Shown one piece after another: positions 44,239 to 54,987 of a DNA stretch of 64,000 nucleotides. The position numbers and the translations under genes are program-made. The DNA is taken from assembly GCA_001931535.1 (NCBI GenBank), contig CP016211.1, forward strand, positions 4,819,573 to 4,883,572, in the 5' to 3' direction. How positions within the stretch are numbered: position 1 is the first letter of the stretch; every line of letters begins with the position of its first letter. The notes below the pieces were generated by a model. It saw only the letters and a program-made list of their open reading frames with translations. It searched no databases and was not told the DNA's origin. This stretch comes from Minicystis rosea. Lineage in GTDB: Bacteria > Myxococcota_A > Polyangia > Polyangiales > Polyangiaceae.

Positions 44239-45060
44239 TCACGGCCCCGCTGCCGGACAGACCGCGAACTCCGCAATGGTCGTCTCCACGCGAAAGCTGC
44301 TGCTCGTCATGTGCCGCTCGGCGAAGAACAGCGACAGCGTGTACACGTCGCCCGGCGTCAGCCCGAACGAGCCCGCGACCGCATCGAGATCGACCGAGCC
44401 GCTCTCCGCCGAATGCACGCCGCCGAGATCGATGGCGAGGTGTCCATGGATGAAGGCGAAGACATCATCGTCCCCACGAAAGCTGAACACCTCGCCGCCT
44501 CGATAGCGGAAGTCGACCACCATCTCGACGGTGAAATGGTAGTTGTGGGGATTCCCCTCGTTGCCGAACAACTGCCCATCGATGGGAAAGAACGCCTGCG
44601 AATCGAAGCGAAACACCGGCTCGTCTCCGCCGCTCGAGACCAGGGTGATGGGAATCGACGTGCTCTCGTTCACCCCCGGGACATCACGAAACCAACGATC
44701 GAAGCTGGCTTTGCCCGAGGTGGTCGGCGTGCTCGGGTGCGCGGCGTACACCGGCTTTCCATCGGCCCCGAGGAGCGGCTCCACGATGCCGAGATCGAGG
44801 CCGAGCGCGCTGCCCTCGAAGTCTTGATGATCGGCGTGGAAGTCGCGCGCGGTGGCGGCGATGGTGATCTCGTCGGTGGGCGGGCTCGCGCTGCACGGTG
44901 TCCACTCCCCTTGCTCGCAGCGCTGGATGCCCGTCCCGCAGAATGACTCGCAGGCCTGAACCAGCCCGCTCTCGCACGTGATGAGCGCCGAGCGGGCGCC
45001 GCACCCGAGCAGCATCACCGCCGCCGCCAGCATCCATGAGCGTGTCAGAGCGCCTCCCAT
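44239..45060 (-). CDS. Fibro-slime domain lipoprotein
   Basis: A 273-residue protein. The signal peptide ends in lipobox LLGC and is followed by a Cys-rich segment (CESGLVQACESFCGTGIQRC). The C-terminal domain carries the fibro-slime signature: FSFRGDDDVFAFIHGHLAID, LGGVHSAESGSVDLDAVAG, SFGLTPGDVYTLSLFFAERH. This domain, first named in slime-mould and fibrobacter proteins, is a PA14-like carbohydrate-binding or adhesive module. It is in the same orientation as the vWA lipoprotein, 93 bp upstream, so both surface proteins may be expressed together. Confidence 0.85.
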   Translation of the reverse strand: MGGALTRSWMLAAAVMLLGCGARSALITCESGLVQACESFCGTGIQRCEQGEWTPCSASPPTDEITIAATARDFHADHQDFEGSALGLDLGIVEPLLGADGKPVYAAHPSTPTTSGKASFDRWFRDVPGVNESTSIPITLVSSGGDEPVFRFDSQAFFPIDGQLFGNEGNPHNYHFTVEMVVDFRYRGGEVFSFRGDDDVFAFIHGHLAIDLGGVHSAESGSVDLDAVAGSFGLTPGDVYTLSLFFAERHMTSSSFRVETTIAEFAVCPAAGP

Positions 45061-45252
45061 GACGACACGTTATCACACGCGTCCGACGCGCTCCCCTCCC
45101 CTTCGAGGCGCCGCGCGGGCCTGAAGAGTCGATATCGAATGACGACCGTGCCAATCACGCTCATCGCATGACAGGCAAAGGTGTTTACCGATCCTCCAGC
45201 GGCGCACGAGCAGCCATGATCGAAGCGACGTGTCGTCGGGTCGGCTCGACGG

Positions 45253-45618
45253 TCACTTCGAGGCGGCGGCGCGTTCGAAGGCCTCGCGGGCGCGCTGGAC
45301 TTCCGGCCGGTGATGCTGCGCCCACATCGCGAGCACGGTCACGGGCTCGAGCAGGGTTCGTCCGAGGTCGGTGAGATCGTAGTCCACGCGCGGGGGAATC
45401 GTCGGGAAGATGGTCCGCGTCACGAGCCCGTCGCGCTCGAGGCCCCGCAGCGTGAGGGTCAGCATACGCTGCGAGATGCCCTCGATGGCCCGCTTGATGT
45501 CGCTGAAGCGCATCGTGCCTTCACCGAGGTTGACGATGACCAGCACGCTCCACTTGTCGCCGATGAGGCTCAAGATCTCGCGCGTCGCGACGCAATCGTC
45601 GTCGTAGTGCTTGGTCAT
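45253..45618 (-). CDS. HxlR family winged-helix regulator
   Basis: A 121-residue protein of family length. CVATREILSLIGDKWSVLVI, FSDIKRAIEGISQRMLTLTL, RGLERDGLVTRTIFPTIPPR and VDYDLTDLGRTLLEPV are the classic HxlR sequence. The start at MTKHYDDDC follows CGGAAAG. It is divergent from the DoxX gene; an inverted repeat lies just in front of that gene. HxlR proteins sense redox state or aldehydes and repress or activate the neighbouring gene. No Cys sensor pair is obvious apart from the Cys at about residue 9. Confidence 0.94.
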   Translation of the reverse strand: MTKHYDDDCVATREILSLIGDKWSVLVIVNLGEGTMRFSDIKRAIEGISQRMLTLTLRGLERDGLVTRTIFPTIPPRVDYDLTDLGRTLLEPVTVLAMWAQHHRPEVQRAREAFERAAASK

Positions 45619-45714
45619 CTTTCCGTTCCCTAGTGACTTCAATGTGCCTCCTTGTCCGGCATCCGCGCGGTATGCACGATAGCCAGGGTCACCATCCGCG
45701 ACTAGGTACAAAAA

Positions 45715-45729
45715 GGTAACCTACTTACC
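45715..45729. promoter_or_regulatory. Candidate HxlR operator
   Basis: The inverted repeat GGTAA - CCTAC - TTACC is perfect and lies 12 bp before the DoxX ATG, within the divergent region of the HxlR gene. Confidence 0.5.
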
Positions 45730-45741
45730 ACGAGGCATGTC

Positions 45742-46167
45742 ATGACTCCTGCCATCGGCGGCATCGCGCCGCCGTCCAAAGCCCTCTCCATCGGCCTGTG
45801 GGTCGCCCAGGCGCTCCTCGGCATCCTCTTCATCGGTACGGCCTTCTGGAAGCTGCTGACGCCGATTCCCAAGCTCGCCGCGATGATCCCGTGGGCGGGA
45901 CAGGTGCCGGAAGCCTTCCTGCAAGCGACGGCCGTGATCGATCTCTGCGGCGGGATCGGCATCGTGCTGCCCTCGCTCACGCGCATCAAACCGGGCTTGG
46001 TCGTGCCGGCGGCGCTGGGCTGCGCGGCGCTTCAGGTCTCTGCCATCGTCTTCCACGTGTCGCGCGGCGAGGCCGCGAGCACGCCGTTCAACGCCTTCTT
46101 GGTCGCGCTCGCGTGCTTCGTGTTTTGGGGACGGCGCTACCGAGCGCCCATCGAGCCGCGCGCTTGA
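45742..46167 (+). CDS. DoxX family membrane protein
   Basis: A 141-residue protein with four predicted membrane helices: LSIGLWVAQALLGILFIGTA, then AFLQATAVIDLCGGIGIVLP, LVVPAALGCAALQVSAIVFH and NAFLVALACFVFWG. The early FWKLLTP and the Gly-rich second helix are DoxX-like. Members take part in redox stress or thiol metabolism in some bacteria. It is probably controlled by the divergent HxlR regulator. It is convergent with the UvrA gene. Confidence 0.88.
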   Translation: MTPAIGGIAPPSKALSIGLWVAQALLGILFIGTAFWKLLTPIPKLAAMIPWAGQVPEAFLQATAVIDLCGGIGIVLPSLTRIKPGLVVPAALGCAALQVSAIVFHVSRGEAASTPFNAFLVALACFVFWGRRYRAPIEPRA

Positions 46168-46234
46168 AAGGACGACGGCCCCGAAGACTGCTCTCCGAGG
46201 CCGCTGTCGATGAGCGCGGTGCGCGTGCTGCGAT

Positions 46235-48622
<2,388 letters not shown>

Positions 48623-48852
48623 GTTCGCGATCACGTCATCGAGCGCAGCCGGGTTTGTCAAGAGACCCAGGCATCTCGGGTCACCCGCGGGGTTGCTGCT
48701 GGCAAACGCCGATACGATGGCGCGAAGCTCGAGCGACGACGTTCGCATCGCACCGCGAGCTCGGTGCGAGGTCCGAGGGCTCACGTGGCTCGCGGGACGG
48801 CGAACGCTGCTCAAGCCCGCCGTGAGCGCGCCGAAGACGAGCGCAGAAATGA

Positions 48853-48886
48853 CGAAGCCCCCAGGGCAGGTGCCGTGGGGGCTTCG
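48853..48886 (-). terminator. Hairpin downstream of tRNA-Asn
   Basis: A perfect 11-bp stem CGAAGCCCCCA / TGGGGGCTTCG with a 12-base loop, 45 bp past the tRNA on its strand, followed by TCATTTC. The rest of 48623-48931 holds no gene that I can support. Confidence 0.7.
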
Positions 48887-48931
48887 CGGACTGACTGCGC
48901 CTCACTGAGATGTGAGCAAGCAAGGCTCCAA

Positions 48932-49007
48932 TGGCTCCAGCTGCTGGACTCGAACCAGCGACCCGGCGGTTAACAGCCGCCTGCTCTACCGACTGAGCTA
49001 AGCTGGA
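48932..49007 (-). tRNA. tRNA-Asn (anticodon GTT), CCA encoded
   Basis: The minus strand folds as a cloverleaf: acceptor TCCAGCT/AGCTGGA, D arm with AGCTCAGTCGGTAGAGC, anticodon arm GGCGGCTGTTAACCGCC with anticodon GTT, T arm with GGTTCGAGTCC. The discriminator is G and the 3' CCA (plus strand TGG at 48932-48934) is encoded. Size with CCA is 76 nt. No second tRNA is adjacent. Confidence 0.96.
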
Positions 49008-49155
49008 ATGGCTCGAACGAGGCGCGGAGCATACTCACGGAGGCGGTGCCGTCAAGCATTTCGAGCACCTACCGTGATTTCTCGATCCCGAGCGGGCCGG
49101 CGGCCTCGTTCAGCGCCGAGGAGGACGCCGAACGAGGCTCGCGGCCCCATCGCAA

Positions 49156-50205
49156 TCACGGCGTCCAGGCGCCGAGGATGGTCTCCGCCTGCGTCATCGC
49201 GGAGACGAGGGAGTCCGAGCTGCTGGCGTCGGACTGCGCCGACACGAGCGAGTAGAGCTTGCCGAAGGGCGTGGCGAGCTGCTCGGCGGTCGGGTTCTCC
49301 GAGCTCCAGCCTTCGGGCACCGACGGGAGCGAGTCACCGCTGACGCCGGCATAGGCCTCGTCGAGCTTGGCGAAGCCGGCCGCGACGGCCTGGTCCACCG
49401 CATCGCCGCCCTCCTTGGTGAGGATCCAGTCGTGGAAGAGCGCGTAGGTCGCCTTGCCGCCGGCGACGTTGGCGCGCATGTCGGCGAGCGTGTACTGCGC
49501 GTAGCGAGACTCCTCCTCGCCGGTCGCGGCCTTCACGACCTTCTCGTGCTGCTCCTCCATCGAGCCCATCACGCCCTGGTAGGCCGAGGGGGCCTCGAGC
49601 GCGAGGGCCTTCCACTTGTCGCGCATCTGGCCGACGTCGCTCACCGCGCGGGCGACGAGCTTGTCGCGGAAGTCGGTCGCCTCGGTCAGGTTCGAGGGGA
49701 ACGCGGCCGCCTTGTAGTTGGGCAGGCCCGACTCGAACGTGATCACCGACTGGGGGGTGACGTCCGACCAGATGATGCGCTCCACCGAGTGCAGGCCGGT
49801 CGCGCCCGTGTCGTCGAAGAGGTTGTCGTCGGGCGCGGTCTCGATGAACGCGTCGTAGCGCGCGTCGAGCGTGTAATCGAGCTCCGGGAAGACGACGGCC
49901 AAGGGGCCCTCGATGGTCTCGTACGCGAGGCGGGCCTTCTTCCACGCGGTGCGCATGGCCTCGACGGCGGCCTTGTCGTCCGTGCTGTTCCAGCCGTCGT
50001 CGTCGGGCGTGGGCACGGCCGCTTGCAGCTCCTTGACGGCTGCATCCAGCTCCTCGATGTGCGTCTGAATCGCTTCCTTCATCCCGAGCACGGCCTGCTG
50101 CTCCCGGGCGGCGTCGTCGAGCACGGTGGAGTTGTCACCGCAACCGACGGCGAAGACGGCGGCGAGGGCGAGCGAGGCGAAGGAGACTTTCTTTCCGTAT
50201 GACAT
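49156..50205 (-). CDS. Imelysin/M75 family lipoprotein, iron-related
   Basis: A 349-residue exported protein; the signal sequence is followed by a lipobox VGC. The motif GLHSVERIIW is the imelysin GxHxxE motif. LEYTLDARYDAF-type segments (PELDYTLDARYDAFIETAPD) and the long helical repeats (VARAVSDVGQMRDKWKALAL) fit imelysin/EfeO-like proteins, which bind iron in the periplasm. The start at 50205 follows AGGAGTG. It is the second gene of a two-gene operon behind the di-haem oxidoreductase (41-bp gap), with a Fur-like box upstream of the operon. Confidence 0.88.
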   Translation of the reverse strand: MSYGKKVSFASLALAAVFAVGCGDNSTVLDDAAREQQAVLGMKEAIQTHIEELDAAVKELQAAVPTPDDDGWNSTDDKAAVEAMRTAWKKARLAYETIEGPLAVVFPELDYTLDARYDAFIETAPDDNLFDDTGATGLHSVERIIWSDVTPQSVITFESGLPNYKAAAFPSNLTEATDFRDKLVARAVSDVGQMRDKWKALALEAPSAYQGVMGSMEEQHEKVVKAATGEEESRYAQYTLADMRANVAGGKATYALFHDWILTKEGGDAVDQAVAAGFAKLDEAYAGVSGDSLPSVPEGWSSENPTAEQLATPFGKLYSLVSAQSDASSSDSLVSAMTQAETILGAWTP

Positions 50206-50246
50206 GATCACTCCTGCGAGCAGAGAAGCTCGGCGCCAAGCGCCGA

Positions 50247-51488
50247 TCAGAGCGCCTCGACGAAGGCGAGAAGCGCATTGCGGTCTTGAAGCGAGAGCGC
50301 CCGGAAACGGGCGATGGAATCGTTGGCCTCCGAGCCCGGGCCCTCGTGGGCGAGCACGGCCATCTCCACCGTCTTGGCGCGACCGTCGTGGAGGAAACCC
50401 TTCAGGTGGCGCACGCCGATGAGCGGCGCGGTCTTCCACGTGCGGCTCGTCGCCGACTCTTCGGCGAGGCCGTCGGCGAGCGCATCGCCCATGTCGTGGA
50501 GGAGGAAGTCAGTGAACACGGCGGCGTCGATCCCCGCGAGCGCAGCGATGGGATACGAGCTCGAGGTCTTCAGCGACGGCGCGTGACAGGCGCTGCAGCG
50601 CGCCTCCGCGAAGAGCTCCTGACCGCGCCCCGTCGGCAGATCGCGCTCCGGGATCTCGAGCAGGCGCATGTAGTCGGCGACGACGTTCACGGTAGCGAGG
50701 TCGATGTCCACGCCGGGCTTCATGTCGTCGGCGAGGCCGTCGGGGTTCGACAGCTCGACCGGGCGGAGCGGCGTGGTCAGGCCCATGTCGCCTTGGAAGG
50801 CGTCGGCGGTGAACTCGTCGAGCGTCGAGATGCGCGCCTTGAAGCCGAAGCGACCGATGATGTTGGTCTGCCCCTCGGTGTACGCGTGGTACGGCTGATC
50901 GGGGTTGGGCTTCGAGTGGTAGGTGACGCGGTTGATGCGGCCGTGGATGCCGTCGTCGCGGCTCGCCTGCTCGGATTCGAGGCGGACGATCTCCGCGTCG
51001 TCGACGGCCTCGAGGTAACCGCGACCGAACACCGCGGGGCCGAGCCGACTGCTCAACTTCACATCGGGCTCGTCGGGCGGTGCGATCGGCGTGTGCGCGC
51101 CCGCCGTCATGTAGGGACGTGCGGTGTGTCCGTTGGGGAGCTCCGATTGATCGGGCAGCGGCGTGATGCCGTCGGCCTCGACGAGCGCCATCTTCTGCAC
51201 GGCGCCGGGGCCGCGCATCGCAGCCTGGTGACACGATCCGCAAGCCTGGCGGATGTAGAGCGGGCCGAGCCCGTCGACGTCACGGAAGACCGCATCGAAG
51301 CGCGCATCCCCCGTGAGGAACCGCTTGGCCTCGTCGTCGGTCGCCTTCGCCAGCGGAATGTCGGTCGGATCATTGCCGACGACCTTGATCCCCGCGAGCG
51401 GGTCCTCCGGCGTCTCCGACGAACAGGCGGCGAAGCCGAGAAACCCAAGAATCATAAGCCCATGTGCCGTACGCCACATGGGGCCCAT
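50247..51488 (-). CDS. Di-haem oxidoreductase (DHOR family), lipoprotein
   Basis: A 413-residue exported protein. The signal sequence has lipobox AAC. The first haem motif is CGSCH in IRQACGSCHQAAMRGPG and the second is CSACH in EARCSACHAPSLK. GFLHDGRAKTVEMAVLAHEG near the end is the DHOR-type ligand segment. These c-type cytochromes resemble thiosulfate oxidoreductases/peroxidases but are typical neighbours of imelysin proteins, where they likely handle electrons for ferric or ferrous iron uptake. The start at 51488 or 51479. Operon with the imelysin gene; a Fur-like box precedes it. Confidence 0.9.
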   Translation of the reverse strand: MGPMWRTAHGLMILGFLGFAACSSETPEDPLAGIKVVGNDPTDIPLAKATDDEAKRFLTGDARFDAVFRDVDGLGPLYIRQACGSCHQAAMRGPGAVQKMALVEADGITPLPDQSELPNGHTARPYMTAGAHTPIAPPDEPDVKLSSRLGPAVFGRGYLEAVDDAEIVRLESEQASRDDGIHGRINRVTYHSKPNPDQPYHAYTEGQTNIIGRFGFKARISTLDEFTADAFQGDMGLTTPLRPVELSNPDGLADDMKPGVDIDLATVNVVADYMRLLEIPERDLPTGRGQELFAEARCSACHAPSLKTSSSYPIAALAGIDAAVFTDFLLHDMGDALADGLAEESATSRTWKTAPLIGVRHLKGFLHDGRAKTVEMAVLAHEGPGSEANDSIARFRALSLQDRNALLAFVEAL

Positions 51489-51500
51489 GAATGCTGCAAT

Positions 51501-51515
51501 TGAAAGTCATTGTCA
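51501..51515. promoter_or_regulatory. Candidate Fur box
   Basis: TGACAATGACTTTCA on the minus strand fits the 15-bp Fur consensus TGATAATNATTATCA at 11 of 14 defined positions. It sits 13-27 bp before the DHOR start. The location fits iron-responsive repression of the DHOR-imelysin pair. Confidence 0.6.
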
Positions 51516-51606
51516 ACATCGTCATGGGCCGATTGCGGGGCGCGCGTGCGCTCGCACGATCGATATTCACGATCTTTCTCGGGATTTTTGTCGCCTCGAA
51601 TTTCGC

Positions 51607-52569
51607 TCAGCGAGCGGCGGGAACGCTCTTCGCGCAGCGAAAACCGCTCATCACGAGGTGATAGCGGCCGGGATGATGAACGCGGTTGGTCACGCGCAGG
51701 CCGGGGCCTGGATAGTTGAAAGCCCCGCCGCGCAGCACGTGCTCGCATTCGGTGGGGATGGGGTTCGATCCGGTGAAGCCCTTCTTGCCGTGGGATCGCA
51801 GATCCGCGAGCGCTTCGAGCGCTTGCTCGCAGGTGCCGCCCTTCCCTTCGGCGGCGCCGGGATGCTGGTAGGCATAGGGATCGTAGACGTCCTCGACCCA
51901 CTCCCAGACGTTGCCCGCGAGATCGTGGTGGCCGTAGGGGCCGTCGCCCTTCGGATGCGTGCCGACGTCGCGTGACACGCCGCGACCGCCGAAGACGGCA
52001 TGCTCGGGCGCGGGCTCGTCGGAGCCCCATGGATAGCGGCGCGCATCGGTGCCGCGCGCGGCCTTCTCCCATTCGGCTTCGGTGGGGAGACGCTTGCCGA
52101 GGCGCGCGCAGTACGCGCGTGCTTCGTCCCAGGAGACGGCGCTCACGGGCTGCTTCGGGCCACGGAAGCGCTCGTCGGCGCCGAAGCCGTTCTTGCCTGC
52201 GCTCGTCGCGTCGGGCGGCGGACAAGCCCGAGCGTCCACGCAGCGCTGCCAATCCTCGTTCGTGACCTCGGTGAGATCGAGATAGAAGGCCGGGATGGTC
52301 ACCGTGTGTGCGGGGTGCTCGTCGAGCTCGCCGCCGTGATCGGCGCCCATGGTGAACGAGCCGCCGGGGACGAGCGCCATGCCTGCGGGCGCGACGTCCG
52401 CGGACGGCGACGCGGAGACGGCCTGCGGTGGGGCGGCCGACACGGAGGCGCTCGCAGATGCGAGGCCCGGAGGCGCAGAGGCGCTCGGCGCGGGACGATC
52501 GCGCTCGGGCGCGCGCGACGAGCAAGCGGCGAGCGCGAGGGCGAGAGCGGCGAGCCGAAAGCGCGTCAC
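51607..52569 (-). CDS. SUMF1/formylglycine-generating-enzyme-like lipoprotein
   Basis: A 320-residue exported protein from GTG 52569. A signal sequence with lipobox LAAC is followed by a Ser/Ala/Pro linker to about residue 60. The FGE-sulfatase domain follows: ALVPGGSFTMGADHGGELDE, HTVTIPAFYLDLTEVTNEDW, CARLGKRLPTEAEWEKAARG, YGHHDLAGNVWEWVEDVYD, LRGGAFNYPGPGLRVTNR and SGFRCAKS. The paired Cys needed in true formylglycine-generating enzymes are not clearly present near the C-terminus, so it is more likely a binding or regulatory relative. A second, cytoplasmic/exported paralogue sits at 57889. Isolated gene, divergent from tyrA-CM. Confidence 0.87.
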   Translation of the reverse strand: MTRFRLAALALALAACSSRAPERDRPAPSASAPPGLASASASVSAAPPQAVSASPSADVAPAGMALVPGGSFTMGADHGGELDEHPAHTVTIPAFYLDLTEVTNEDWQRCVDARACPPPDATSAGKNGFGADERFRGPKQPVSAVSWDEARAYCARLGKRLPTEAEWEKAARGTDARRYPWGSDEPAPEHAVFGGRGVSRDVGTHPKGDGPYGHHDLAGNVWEWVEDVYDPYAYQHPGAAEGKGGTCEQALEALADLRSHGKKGFTGSNPIPTECEHVLRGGAFNYPGPGLRVTNRVHHPGRYHLVMSGFRCAKSVPAAR

Positions 52570-52705
52570 GGGGACGTCATACGAGAATACGTGACCGACG
52601 GACAACCACGCGACACCCGCCGCATGAATCGCGGTGCGCGGCGGCGTGCGCGATCTATCATGCGGGCCCATGCCGCCGATGCGGCCAAGGCTCGATCGAT
52701 CCGCC

Positions 52706-53752
52706 ATGAGCACCATCGCTTTTCTCGGGTACGGCCGCTTCGGCGCCGCCCTCGCCGGGCTCTTCCAAGAAGCGGGCGACCGCGTGCGCGCCCTCGATCC
52801 CGAGGCCGAAATCCCCGAGGCGCTCCGCGCGACGTCGCTCGCGGATCTCTGCCACGAGGCCGATTTCGTGGTGATCGCCGTGCCCGTCCCGCACATCGGC
52901 GCGGCCGTCGCGGCGCTCCGGCCGCACCTTCAGCCGACGCAAATCGTGTTCGACGTGGGCAGCGTGAAGGTCGCCCCCACCGCATTGATGGCCGCGACGC
53001 TCGGGCGCGACATCCCTTGGGTGGGCACGCACCCGCTCTTCGGCCCCGTGAGCATGCTGCGCGGCGAGCGGCCGCTGCGGGCCGTGGTCTGTCCGAACCC
53101 CGTGCATCCGGAGGCGGTCGTCACGGTGAGCGCGCTGCTCGCGCGCATCGGCTGCCAGGTGTTGGAGCAGGACGCCGACGCGCACGACCGCGCCATGGCG
53201 CACACGCACGCGCTCGCGTTCTACGTGGCCAAGGGCATGATGGACGCGGGCGCGCCGTCCGATCTGAAGTTCGCGCCGCCGTCGTTCCAAGCGATCGCGC
53301 GCACCATCGAGTCGGTGCGCGCCGACGCCGGCCACCTCTACGGCGCGCTCCATCGCGAGAACCCGTATGCCGCCGACGCGCGCCGCTCGCTGCTCGACGC
53401 GCTCACCGCCGCCGATCGCGGGCTGCGCGAGGACACGCCCGCACCCATCGCGGCCGGCGCGCTGGTGATCCCGGATCTCGGCGCGGTCTCACCCGTGCTC
53501 TCGCAAACGCGCGAGCTCATCGACGAGGTCGATCGCGAGATCCTCGCGCTCCTCGCCCGGCGCGCGCGCCTCTCCCGCCGCGCCGCCGCCGCCAAGGCCG
53601 ACCTCGGCGTCGCCGTGCGCGACGCGCGCCGTGAGGCCGAGCTGCTCGAAGCGCGCCGTCGCGAGGCCGAACGGCTGGGCCTCGATGCAGAAGGGGTGAC
53701 GCCCATCTTCGAAGCCATCCTGGGCTTCTCGCGGCGGGTGCAGGGGCGCTGA
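52706..53752 (+). CDS. tyrA: Bifunctional prephenate dehydrogenase / chorismate mutase (dehydrogenase first)
   Basis: A 348-residue protein. Residues 4-13 FLGYGRFGAAL-type Rossmann motif GxGxxG binds NAD; GTHPLFGPVSM (107-117) and the MAHTHALAFYVAKG helix are prephenate dehydrogenase hallmarks. From about 262 to 348, VLSQTRELIDEVDREILALL ARRARLSRRAAAAKADLGVA is an AroQ-type chorismate mutase helix bundle. The pair converts chorismate to prephenate to 4-hydroxyphenylpyruvate, towards tyrosine. In E. coli TyrA the mutase is N-terminal; here the order is reversed. The start at 52706 fixes the Rossmann strand near the N-terminus. Confidence 0.9.
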   Translation: MSTIAFLGYGRFGAALAGLFQEAGDRVRALDPEAEIPEALRATSLADLCHEADFVVIAVPVPHIGAAVAALRPHLQPTQIVFDVGSVKVAPTALMAATLGRDIPWVGTHPLFGPVSMLRGERPLRAVVCPNPVHPEAVVTVSALLARIGCQVLEQDADAHDRAMAHTHALAFYVAKGMMDAGAPSDLKFAPPSFQAIARTIESVRADAGHLYGALHRENPYAADARRSLLDALTAADRGLREDTPAPIAAGALVIPDLGAVSPVLSQTRELIDEVDREILALLARRARLSRRAAAAKADLGVAVRDARREAELLEARRREAERLGLDAEGVTPIFEAILGFSRRVQGR

Positions 53753-53761
53753 TTCCGAAGG

Positions 53762-54091
53762 CTACCGCGGGCTCGTTGCCGGCGCCCCGGACGATGCCGG
53801 CAGCGCGGGCTTGTCGAGCTGCTCGCCGCAGACGTATTGCACGAGGTACTCGGTGATTTCCCGGTCGTGGTAGACGCCGGTGACGGCGCGGCGCTGCTCC
53901 ACGATCGAGTAGGCGCCGCCGCAGTGCTCGCTCATCTGGCGGCGCGCGTCGGCCATCGCCTCCACGTGCTCGCCGTCGATGGCGAGCACGCCGCCGTTCT
54001 CGGTGCGCGACACCAGCACGGCGCTGCCGCCGCACCCTGCCAGCACCAGCGCCGTGAACGGGACGATGCGGAGCAGGATTCGAGGCGACAT
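53762..54091 (-). CDS. Small lipoprotein of unknown function
   Basis: A 109-residue protein with a signal sequence and lipobox LAGC. The mature part has SRTENGGVLAIDGEHVEAMA and MSEHCGGAYSIVEQRRAVTG, then TEYLVQYVCGEQ, with two Cys that may pair. The GGVLAIDG and HCG elements recur in short myxobacterial lipoproteins of unknown role (general impression). It ends 9 bp from the tyrA-CM stop (convergent), 50 bp downstream of the nucleotidyltransferase gene on the same strand. Confidence 0.75.
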   Translation of the reverse strand: MSPRILLRIVPFTALVLAGCGGSAVLVSRTENGGVLAIDGEHVEAMADARRQMSEHCGGAYSIVEQRRAVTGVYHDREITEYLVQYVCGEQLDKPALPASSGAPATSPR

Positions 54092-54141
54092 CGCGTTCGA
54101 TTCAAGTGCTCGCGCCGCGCCATGTCAAGGCGCGTACCAGC

Positions 54142-54987
54142 TCACCTCGTCGCCGGACCGAGGTGCTCGAAGCCCGGAAGCGGATCGTAGAGCTGTTCGG
54201 GATCCTCTGCTTCCCCCGGCGCGGGCGGCTCGAAGTCGTCTTCGGCCTCGTCGCGCAACAGGCTGCCCCAGGGCCCATCGTCCGGGCCGTCGTCGTCTTC
54301 GTCGGCGAGCGCCTCGTCGAGGCCGTCGATGGTCCCGCCGGCGACGTATTGCGCGAAGGCCTCCTCGTGCTCGCGCGCGAGCAGGGCCTCGAGCCCGGCG
54401 GCGGTGACCCGCACGATGGGCTTGCCGTCGGTGCTGCTCCGGGGCCGGAAACGCAGCTCGCGCCGCGCATAGACGGTGAGCTCCACGGGGAAGACGTCGG
54501 CGACGTGGTAGTGCAGGTACTCGCGCATCTCGCCGAACTTTTGGATGGTCACGGGCTCGCGATCGAACGCCCAGCGCAGCGCGCGCAGGTGCATTTCGAG
54601 CGCGCCGTCGTCGTCGGTGAAGACCTGGAGATCGATGTCGCTGCCTTTGCGGATGTGGCCCGTGCTCACCGAGCCGATGAGCCGCGGCTCGAAGGCGGCG
54701 ATGGCGCGCATGGTCTCCAGCGCGACCACGCGCATGGCGAAGAGGCGCCGCGTGCGCCGGCTCCCTTCGGCCATCTCGGCGAGGTAGAGCAGCGCGTCGC
54801 GGATCTCGCCGTTGCCCGGGAGATCGCCGGGCCGGTAGCGCATCCGCTTGCCGGCGACGCGCCCGAAGAGGCGACGCGCGGCGATGCGTTTGGCCGTGAA
54901 ATACTGCTTCACGCCCTCTTCGTACATGAGGCGCGCGGCCTCGGCGGCGATGGCGGCGCGCAGCCCTCCGAAGCGTTCGATGCTCAT
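54142..54987 (-). CDS. Nucleotidyltransferase-fold protein (MNT/pol-beta type)
   Basis: A 281-residue protein. The core signature GSVSTGHIRKGSDIDLQVFT (about 105-125) is the GS...DxD motif that binds nucleotide and metal. It is preceded by a helical N-terminal part and followed by an acidic tail (DEDDDGPDDGPWGSLLRDEA). Its ATG overlaps the stop of the HTH gene by four bases (ATGA). The partner genes are a sigma-4-like HTH protein and an HD-domain protein. The substrate is unknown; the context suggests nucleotide-based regulation (inference). Confidence 0.85.
   Translation of the reverse strand: MSIERFGGLRAAIAAEAARLMYEEGVKQYFTAKRIAARRLFGRVAGKRMRYRPGDLPGNGEIRDALLYLAEMAEGSRRTRRLFAMRVVALETMRAIAAFEPRLIGSVSTGHIRKGSDIDLQVFTDDDGALEMHLRALRWAFDREPVTIQKFGEMREYLHYHVADVFPVELTVYARRELRFRPRSSTDGKPIVRVTAAGLEALLAREHEEAFAQYVAGGTIDGLDEALADEDDDGPDDGPWGSLLRDEAEDDFEPPAPGEAEDPEQLYDPLPGFEHLGPATR

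Noticed and set aside
51607..52569. Calling the SUMF1-like lipoprotein an active formylglycine-generating enzyme
   Set aside because: The paired catalytic cysteines of true enzymes were not clearly seen.
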